Shown here: one piece after another, positions 56,772 through 64,000 of the stretch
How the letters are laid out: every line of letters starts with the position of its first letter
How positions within the stretch are numbered: position 1 is the stretch's first letter
Assembly (NCBI GenBank): GCA_011109175.1
Contig: RDEW01000065.1
Span: 165,838 to 229,837 of the forward strand
Reading direction: 5' to 3'
DNA: 64,000 nucleotides
From: Dicyema japonicum
Lineage: Eukaryota; Dicyemida; Rhombozoa; Dicyemidae
Position numbers and translations under genes: made by a program
Notes under the pieces: model-generated
What the model saw: the letters and a program-made list of their open reading frames with translations, nothing else
Told to the model about the DNA's origin: nothing
Database searches by the model: none

Positions 56772-57592
56772 AACATCGATGTACTCAAACAGGTAGAAGG
56801 AAGAATCGTAAAACACAAATTGGCGTTCTTTGGGCATGTTGTCCGCTCTGATTCACTAGAAAGAACCATTATGCTGAGCAATATTACTGGAAAGAGAAGA
56901 CCTGGCCGACAGAGGACTCGGTGGCTATCCAAGGTGGAAGACGTCACGAATGCCTATATCAAGGCTACTCCAAATTGCAACGGATCGGAGAGTGGAGGAA
57001 ACTCGTTCATGAGATCTCCAAGGGTCGGACACGACTTAATTGGACAACATAACATTGGAAACCGAGAAGAACTCAGTATGTGATCCATATAAAAGTTAAA
57101 TCTAGGAATACTGTAATGTTTGTAAAAATGGCATAGGAAGATGTGAAATCCCAAACAATATCAAAATGTTCTGTATTTAACGTCAACTGACAAATAATAG
57201 GCATTAACTATGATAATCAATTATTGGAAAGCACTTGTTCTACTTGGAGATTTTAATATATGCTAGGTAGAAAGCCACAAATGGATTAAAAGCTCATCAA
57301 AATTTAAATCATTTTTTCCATGATATTCTATGGATAATAAAAAAAATTTACGCAATCACGAGAAAACAAATTTACGATGCTGTATCCAAGTCTCTTTTCT
57401 GTCAGTGTTAACTGTTTTGAATATATACAAATACTGAAAAATAGTTTTCTCGTGACATTCCTATCTTTTAATAATAAACATTCATGACATAATGTTCGGC
57501 ACAAGCAGATGTTATCCTTTTGGTTCCTCCCTTGGATTAATTAGTAACTGTCAGTGGGCTTACCATTGTAAGCCTAATATTAATAACAATGA
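56772..57592 (+). mobile_element. LINE C-terminal fragment and 3' tail (unit 3)
   Basis: Copy of 36,612-37,440. Confidence 0.65.
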
Positions 57593-57623
57593 CATAGTGA
57601 TCGTCATAATTCGTTTTTATTCA

Positions 57624-57899
57624 ACAATAGGGTGGCATTATGTGGTTCTCCAATTAGACAAATTTTGAAGACGCCAGGGGCACCTAATGCATACCGAAAA
57701 GGACCAATAGACCTTCTCCTCGGGGAGCACATACAATTCGTTAAATTTGAAAATCTGTTTCCATGTATTCCGATTTTAGCTGCGATCGCAACAATAGTTT
57801 ATGCTCTCCGCAGTAGTCATTCCGGAATCCAGATTAATCAGTAGAATAAAATTTTGATATACCAGACAATCTGCTATGAAAAGAAAGAGACAAAAATAA
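57624..57899 (+). CDS. candidate small membrane protein, best copy (unit 3)
   Basis: After an acceptor-like caacaatag ending at about 57,630 a frame reads ALCGSPIRQILKTPGAPNAY, RKGPIDLLLGEHIQFVKFEN and a hydrophobic stretch LFPCIPILAAIATIVYAL (one membrane segment). A 25-nt intron at 57,841-57,865 replaces the in-frame stop and gives the lysine-rich tail QSAMKRKRQK, ending at TAA 57,897-57,899. No upstream start exon was found: the region before it is LINE tail, so the gene may be a truncated duplicate. A single membrane span with a basic tail fits a small organelle-membrane protein; family not recognised. Confidence 0.45.
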
Positions 57900-58044
57900 G
57901 AAAATTGACCCGACAATTTACAGACAAACTCAAAAAATGTTTCCTCATTAAAATTCCTGGTCGCACAACAATAAAATATCATATTTTTCATTAAAAATAT
58001 CAATAACTGATCAATGTAGATAGGGAAAAATCAAATAGTGGAGA

Positions 58045-58690
58045 ATAATCAATATTCATTGGTTACCAAAATATAAATATATTATACTTTTTGATAATAA
58101 ACTTCAACGCTATTTGATGAATCCAATAATATATATAATATTTACGCAAATGTATCACAATACAACAAAAATATACAATAAAATTCAAAACAAAAAAACC
58201 AACCACAAGAACGTGGCAACTGCACGCCAAAGAAAATACAAATGTATTAAAAGGTTAGCCACATTATAAAACAATTCAATTTTATTATAAGAAAAAGAAT
58301 AGTTAATTTTAATTTTAATTATTCAGCTGTTGGGAGATGCATAAGCTATTCCCACGGACAACAGCCAACGAGAGCCTCTCCTTGAGCCATCTCGTCTCAC
58401 GAAGATCACCAGTTTTGTCGGATAGTAGTTTTCCAAGATGATTCAGGAACTTCAGCGTTTTAGGGCCAAAGTTCAAAACAATTTAAAAAAATAAATATTA
58501 AATTAATATAAATTTATCAAAATTTGACTTTAGTAATCTAGGGAAGAGGGTTCAATTGGACAAGGCGCTCTCGGAGTTGTTTCAGCAACCAGAATCGAAC
58601 CTGCCTGAGGAGGCTGGCGAACAGGCAGGCGAGGAAGGTTGTTGATTATTAAATATATTAACTTTTTTTATTGTTTGTTAAATAAACGTA
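58045..58690. repeat. unit 3: AT-rich repeat and RLE LINE ends
   Basis: AT-rich repeat (about 58,045-58,300), minus-strand RLE LINE RT scrap (58,320-58,480) and plus-strand R-LINE 3' end (58,542-58,687), as in unit 1. Confidence 0.6.
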
Positions 58691-58747
58691 ATCTCGGGAA
58701 ACTAGAAAAACTGATACCCTCATCACTTGAAGACCTTATCCGACAAA

Positions 58748-58945
58748 ATGGATAGGGATTTGCTACCCAGTGCAGGCAGTGCAACTCTCAATAATACAAA
58801 GCCACGAAGTGTCTTATATGAGAAGGGTATACATCACCCCTCTCCAATTCCTATTCCCGAACCCCCACAGAGAAATGGTGTTGAATCCCAGAAGGCGCAC
58901 GAGGAGAAAATAAGAAATCTGATTGAGGCTTTCGAGATCACTTAA
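58748..58945 (+). CDS. small unidentified open frame (unit 3, intact)
   Basis: ATG at 58,748 opens 65 codons: MDRDLLPSAGSATLNNTKPR, then proline-rich HHPSPIPIPEPPQ and a helical end HEEKIRNLIEAFEIT. Units 1 and 2 have small indels in the proline-rich part. It could be a complete small protein or a first exon. No family recognised. Confidence 0.35.
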   Translation: MDRDLLPSAGSATLNNTKPRSVLYEKGIHHPSPIPIPEPPQRNGVESQKAHEEKIRNLIEAFEIT

Positions 58946-59142
58946 TTTAGTAATTAAATTAACTGTTGGTGTTCTTGGGTTAATAATAATACCCCGCAAA
59001 CATAACTATGGAGGATTACTTTGTCATAGACGCTCTGCTTTTTTGCGTCTGAACTAGGACAACCCTTCCGACCGTCTTAGATGAAGACTTAAGACCTTAA
59101 AAAAATCTAAAACCCTAATTTGGTTAAACTGTTTGGTCCCCC

Positions 59143-59457
59143 TTGTATTGTGATTTTGCAGTTCTTCGTCCACCAGATGCTTCTCCAGATTCAAAAGAGG
59201 TCATTGAGTTGTGGGCCATGCAGAGAAGTGTATACTCGTTATGGTCTTTGATGTTGGTGTTTTGGAAAGAAATTCTAGAAGTCAGCAGTTCATTTGGTAA
59301 TAGAAGAGAGTTGTTCAAATCATGAGTCAAATTAAAATATGAAATGCAAGCACATGGATTTGTGAGACTGTGTTTAGTTGATTTTTCTTTCGTCAAAGGT
59401 TTTATTCAGAAATCTAAGCTACAACTTTTTTTAAAAACAAATCACATTACAGAATAG
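59143..59457 (+). other. exon-like open frame with possible 30-nt intron (unit 3)
   Basis: FAVLRPPDASPDSKEVIELW and LVFWKEILEVSSSF, then a stop-containing 30-nt GT...AG segment at about 59,297-59,326, then VKLKYEMQAHGFVRLCLVDF and SFVKGFIQKSKLQLFLK to TAG at 59,455-59,457. The acceptor-like ttttgcag at 59,154-59,161 suggests an upstream exon. No family recognised. Confidence 0.35.
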
Positions 59458-59530
59458 CGAAACAGGTGGCTTAATGGTTAGGATGTCGTGTCAATAACAA
59501 TGCTCCTTTGATTCTATCCCCCCACTGATT
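59457..59530 (+). repeat. tRNA-like element (unit 3)
   Basis: Copy of 39,313-39,385, identical in the A- and B-box-like words. Confidence 0.5.
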
Positions 59531-60531
59531 ACTTGGCCAAGATTTCTTTTCTCCTCTATTGCATTAAAGGGAACTCAGATTTGAAAGTTCTAATTTTTGG
59601 TTAATTAGTTCCCTCACAAATCCAAGGTCACTAAAAGGTATTTGCAGCACTGAAAACGTACTAAAACAATGAGTAGGTTCTAATGAAAATAAATTCATAG
59701 AGCATCTTGGATTTTTATTGAGTTCCTTACATTCCAGAAGCAACGCTCTAGAAGGCGATTTAAAGTTATGCAGTCGCAACATTCATCCATTGCTTATCTT
59801 CCATAAAAACACTCAATACACTGTTATTAGGACATAATTTTGTAGAATGGTTGATTCCCGCACACTCGTGAACCATAAATGAAAGCAATTCCAGTACAGG
59901 TCTTACTTTTATTTGTTATCTCAGGGAATGATCCAAGTGTCTTAAATAACTTTCATAAAAGAAGAAGGTTTCCTATAGGCTTGACATCGAACTCGAAGGG
60001 TTCGAGGTAAATTCATTGACAATAAATTAAAGGTTGGCAGGTTCCTAGATCGAAGAGGTCGATATTTTGATTTTTTACATAATCGTTAAATGTGATTCTG
60101 GAAATTTTTTTTAAAATAATTTTTTTAACAATTAAACAAATGTCAGTTGAGGAAGCCTGCTGCGTGGATTCTGGAAATTAAATCCACGATAGGAACCACG
60201 TGGACAGGTTCGAAGATAGAAAAAATCGAAAAGTTCAATTCTCTGGAAAAATGTTAAATGAGATTTTTAAAGTTTAATTAACGATATGAACCAAGTGGGT
60301 AGGTCTATTAATCAACGTGGTATAAAAATGTGAACTGTCTTAAAAGTGTCATCTGCATACCTAAAGAAGAGATATTAAATGGATCCACAACCCACCAACA
60401 TTTAGCATTTTCTATAATAGTGAAGTAGGTTTCCGTTATTTCGTCACAATGAGAGTTATCGATTTACAGAACAGATAACTACTAGGAAACAGAAAAGCCA
60501 CTCCCTGACGACTACCCACCTATTATTATTA

Positions 60532-60650
60532 CCCCCAGATCACCGGGTGAAAAAGAAAGTTCCTAACTAAGTGACCCCACACCGATATGAACGAGAATCC
60601 TGGGTAGTTTTCAAGAAAGGCTAGGATCATCCTCATCGAGGATGAAATTC
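60532..60650 (-). mobile_element. J-family LINE 3'-end fragment (unit 3)
   Basis: Copy of 40,385-40,505. Confidence 0.5.
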
Positions 60651-60766
60651 TATAAAAATATAAAATATTATTAAAATATTAATCCTAAACAATAATATTC
60701 TATCGTCAACTACTATTACTATGACAAACATTCGAGGTCTCGTGGTTGGCTTTGATGAAAAAAGAA

Positions 60767-62179
60767 ATGGCAAGTTTATTATCAGAAATTAAAGAAAAAT
60801 ACAACAAATCAGAATATTCAGAAAACGGTTGATTTTCCTATAAAATTAGCAAGAAGTCGTCGATTTCGCTATGAAAAGTGAATTCTACTTGAAATGTCGT
60901 CAAAAGAAATTAAATAACGAATTTCTGAAAAATTTAAAGCACAACAAATTTGAGGAAAAGCTCAGCCATATCAAGGAGGCCCAAAAGATCTGGCTTAGAA
61001 AATTAAGAATCGGCATCAACGGTCTCTCAACTTTCCACAATCTCAAATTGGCATCAAAACGGAGTCAGACTTCCTTGGAGGTGATTTCGCCACAAAGAAG
61101 CGATATTTTGGGCTTGCACAGGGATGTTACCCCAATTTTTAGTTCTGATGACTTATTGAATACTATCGCTAAGATCAGTAACCCAAATATAAAAAGGACC
61201 TCCTCTTTGAGTCGAATCTCCCCGTAGTCGTCAAGCTGAGTCTCAGGTGGACTCCTTTTGAGAAACTGAAGGATCTAGTTGAAATATTTGGGGACATCAA
61301 TGGACAAGACGACAAATATGGTGAAATACTAAGTCGTCAAGACATCAAAGCGGCCACTGAGATATGCGCACGTGGGTGTCCTTTGGGAATGAGAGGGTCA
61401 ATTTGGAAGTTGGCATTTGGAATATATCCAGAGGACAGGACAAAGTACTTCAGTGGACTGAAGGATCACTTTCTCAAATATGAAATGCTGGTCGACTACG
61501 TGGTGGAAGAGGACATTAGACAAACCGTGACTAACGACGATCAGTACTTTGTATTTGAGGATTTATCCGCCAAATATTCCACTCTTTCATGAGAGATTCG
61601 GAAGTTACCGAAAGCATTGGATTGCTCAACGAGAATCAGTTCCTGAGATCAAAGAATTCCGTTGGAGATACTGTCGTGTATCCCCCAAATGGGTATGTCC
61701 CCTACCATGGCTTCAGTTACCTCATTGCCCCTTTCTGTTATCTCTACACCGATATTGAAGATATCTACTTTGTTTTTCGGGCATTTTTTGAGCGTCATTT
61801 TATATATTTGACCACAATATCCTCGCATAAGGAGTCGATCCTTTCACTCTGTGTACAATTTGAGCAACTTTTGATGGAAAAAGAGACGCACGTGTGCGCT
61901 CATATGAAGAAGATTGACATATATCCCCTCAATATCGCTTTTGGTTGGATTGTTAGCGCATTTTCGTGGTATTTGGCGAATGAGGAACTACTTTTACTAT
62001 GGGATCGAATCATTGGGACCCAATCGCTGACAATTCTTCCAGTTTTGTCTGTTGCTATCATTTCCTTTCGTCGGGATAACGTATTGTGTGCTGAGTCCTC
62101 ACAAGATATCGAAGCGATTTTTTCGGATATAAAAAATATAAAAATTAATATTATTTTGAAGAAATTTATTTTTGAGTAA
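60767..62179 (+). CDS. TBC1D19: TBC1D19-like protein, copy 3, two frame breaks
   Basis: Same structure as copy 2: ATG 60,767 (or 60,755), 26-nt intron 60,828-60,853, stop 62,177-62,179. One A is missing from the run at 61,191-61,195 (after NPNIK), and one T from the run at 61,562-61,564 (FEDFIRQ), so the middle 370 bp are out of frame. Otherwise it differs from copy 2 by a few substitutions and encodes the same residues through most of the TBC domain. Confidence 0.9.
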
Positions 62180-62305
62180 TTTTCTGATTATTGATATTAA
62201 ATAATCTATTTTTACTATCTAAAAGAACCATCAGACTACTAATATAGGGTTTCCTGAGCATTAACATCACTTTCCTGATCAATAGGTCATTTTCTACAAA
62301 TTAAC

Positions 62306-62861
62306 ATGGGCTTTGAATAACGAAATTAAAAGCAGGGAGATTAAAGCTGAAAAATCGAGATGTAAGCACGTCCTCCTATGTTTGAACCGAAATAGATCCA
62401 CTGCAGAAGTTTGGAAGACTAATCGATCCGTCTCAAGAACGAGGATGAAAGATAATCTGAGGAGGATCACAGCCAAATGGATTTGAATAACCTCATAAAA
62501 TATTACATGAAAATATCCCATAAAAACCATAAGAAGTCGGATGTACCTCTTTTATTCGTTGTTACATCGCGTCTATTAAAAGTATTATGTGAAGAAATGG
62601 GATCTGATCATACATCTCTTCTGTTACATAAAAGTAAGGTGGTTATCGAGAGGCAAAATTTTGGCTCGTTTTTTTGAGTTAAGAGATGAACTTAATGTTT
62701 TTTTTAATCAACTCAAATCTCAATTTTGTAAATTTTTAAACGATTTCATTTGGCTGCAACGAGTAGCAGATTTTTCGGATATTTTCAGTAAATCGAATAA
62801 ATTTTCTTTACTTTTACAGGGAAAAAATTTCACAATATTTGATTCAAGAAAGAGGCTGTGA
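62306..62861 (+). mobile_element. J-LINE linker and hAT transposase fragments (unit 3)
   Basis: Copies of 42,165-42,415 and 42,417-42,722, with small length differences near 62,440 and 62,632. Confidence 0.7.
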
Positions 62862-63709
62862 TACTTCCCGCGGCACCAGACGTCTCGATTGCTACCTGTA
62901 CAAAACGAAAGCAGTCTCCAATTTCGTCATATTTTTTAATCTTGATTTTTTCGGCCAGATCGGCTGCCGATCCAGCAGACTGCGCCGACTGAGTATCATC
63001 GAGTTCGAGAAAGAATCCACAACAGTGCAGTCCCATACGAGCGATTTCCCCTCAGTGAACGGAAAGATAATTAACCCATCCGGTATTTTCCCATCTCCGC
63101 GGTCCAATCCCACGGGCTCCAGTACTGCCGGGAAGCCTGCCCTTCAAAGCTCGCATGACAATGTTGTTGGCATGGCTCTGCCCGCACTCCTTTTGCACGA
63201 GAGCGATGCAGCCCTTTGACATCGACGATCCCTCCACAACGACATTGGTGTTCGACGCAAACATCAACTTCCAGGCGTTGTGTGATCCCAATACAGTCAT
63301 CGTCCAAAGGGTCCCCAGGAGGTAACACGGGAATCCATCCAGCCATGCTCTGCTCCCATAGTTGGCAGCAGATACGAGGCATGCAAAACGATGCTTGTTG
63401 GCCTCACACTTTAGCACGTCGATGATATTTTTGGAGTAGATCTCATCCCATTTTCGTTGGTTCAAAGGAGTGTTTGGCGTATCCAAAACAGTTTCACACC
63501 ATTCAGGAAGAGCTTCGTCATAGACTTTTACCCAAAAAAAAGTCCAATTGGATGGCGTGGGATATCTTGGACAAAAAGACTTCTACTTGAGAGCGACGAC
63601 AGATATGCTGGAAAGGTGATCTCCAGCGCCGACCTAAGACCCGTGTCTCCGAGGCGTGTAAGAAGCTTGCATTGATTCCAACAAGGCACGTCAAAGTGGA
63701 TCCAAAATT
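62830..63709 (-). mobile_element. A-family LINE C-terminal part (unit 3)
   Basis: Copy of 42,691-43,572, the most diverged of the three (for example SEANKHRFACLVSAANYGS and ALKGRLPGSTG where the others read AFEAAGFPAVL). Confidence 0.78.
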
Positions 63710-64000
63710 TGCTCAAGCACATTCATCAGTTTCTGTCTGTTTATTGAGTCGAAAGCTCTGGAGAGATCTATTCCCAACATGGTCGTTGCGCAGCGCCATC
63801 TGTGGCTCCATACAATGTCTGCCGTAGACTTTCCTTCCCGGAACCCAATAGATCCGCCACACCCTTTATCCGACTTAGTGCAATGTTTGCCAGTACTTTG
63901 CGTATCGAATTCAGAAGTATTATGTTACTGGCACAATGCGTTACCGAGCGCTACGCGTTACACTTCGCCTTGAAACTCCTTCGACTGAGAACATGAACAG
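63710..64000. repeat. 10-kb tandem repeat, start of unit 4
   Basis: The marker at 63,710 and the following 290 bp of B-LINE match the starts of units 2 and 3, so the array continues past the window. Confidence 0.9.

Larger units (their letters stand above)
53676..63709. repeat. 10-kb tandem repeat, unit 3
   Basis: Third unit, 10,034 bp, closer in many positions to unit 1 than to unit 2 (for example 54,300-55,600). Confidence 0.93.

Noticed and set aside
58991-59040. MEDYFVIDALLFC as the start of a GINS3-like replication protein
   Set aside because: Only about a dozen residues fit, the next codon block is closed, and no downstream part resembles GINS3.
33528-64000. CRISPR or satellite array
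   Set aside because: The repeat unit is 10 kb and gene-bearing, with no short regular spacers; it is a segmental tandem duplication.
1-64000. Prokaryotic operon or prophage organisation
   Set aside because: Introns, LINEs and eukaryotic housekeeping proteins rule it out; no ribosome-binding sites or operon spacing.

Overview
The window is eukaryotic nuclear DNA, AT-rich, gene-sparse and dominated by decayed transposons. Four genes can be named by reading exons through very small introns. On the minus strand there is a NOSIP homologue (13,991-14,957) and a mitochondrial malonyl-CoA:ACP transacylase homologue, MCAT (27,346-28,482). On the plus strand there is an MTR4/MTREX exosome helicase homologue (17,505-21,124) and a TBC1D19-type Rab-GAP-like protein, present three times (40,624-42,038; 50,713-52,127; 60,767-62,179). 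Twenty-nine well-supported introns in these genes are only 21-32 nt long (mean about 24). Metazoan-type proteins, APE and RLE LINEs, pogo/Tigger and hAT remnants, and introns this small together suggest an animal with extremely reduced introns. Dicyemid mesozoans are the best match I know of, but that is inference.

Layout. 0-10 kb: a Tigger remnant, then overlapping fragments of a Jockey-like APE LINE (family 'J') in both orientations, and pieces of two other LINEs ('R', RLE type; 'B', APE type). 10.3-13.3 kb: a nearly full-length but broken RLE LINE ('A'). 13.9-21.1 kb: a gene island with NOSIP, an unidentified short gene, R-LINE fragments and MTREX. 23.0-24.8 kb: a B-LINE on the minus strand. 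25.4-28.5 kb: a second gene island with a single-zinc-finger protein, a small unidentified gene, and MCAT tail-to-tail with it. 28.6-33.5 kb: LINE fragments, a hairpin element and repeats.

From 33,528 to the window end lies a tandem array of a 10.03-10.10 kb unit (three complete copies, the fourth entering at 63,710). Each unit carries a B-LINE fragment, an integrase-like fragment, an unidentified multi-exon gene, a Tigger fragment, a LINE tail, R-LINE ends, small candidate genes, a tRNA-like element, the TBC1D19-like gene, J-LINE and hAT fragments, and an A-LINE fragment. Unit junctions fall where the A-LINE meets the B-LINE.

Most gene breaks are one-base differences in short homopolymers. 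That fits uncorrected sequencing errors at least as well as pseudogenisation, and only the middle TBC1D19 copy reads through cleanly. The identified host genes belong to unrelated housekeeping processes (RNA surveillance, ubiquitin/splicing-associated, mitochondrial lipid synthesis, membrane traffic), with no sign of an operon or joint pathway.
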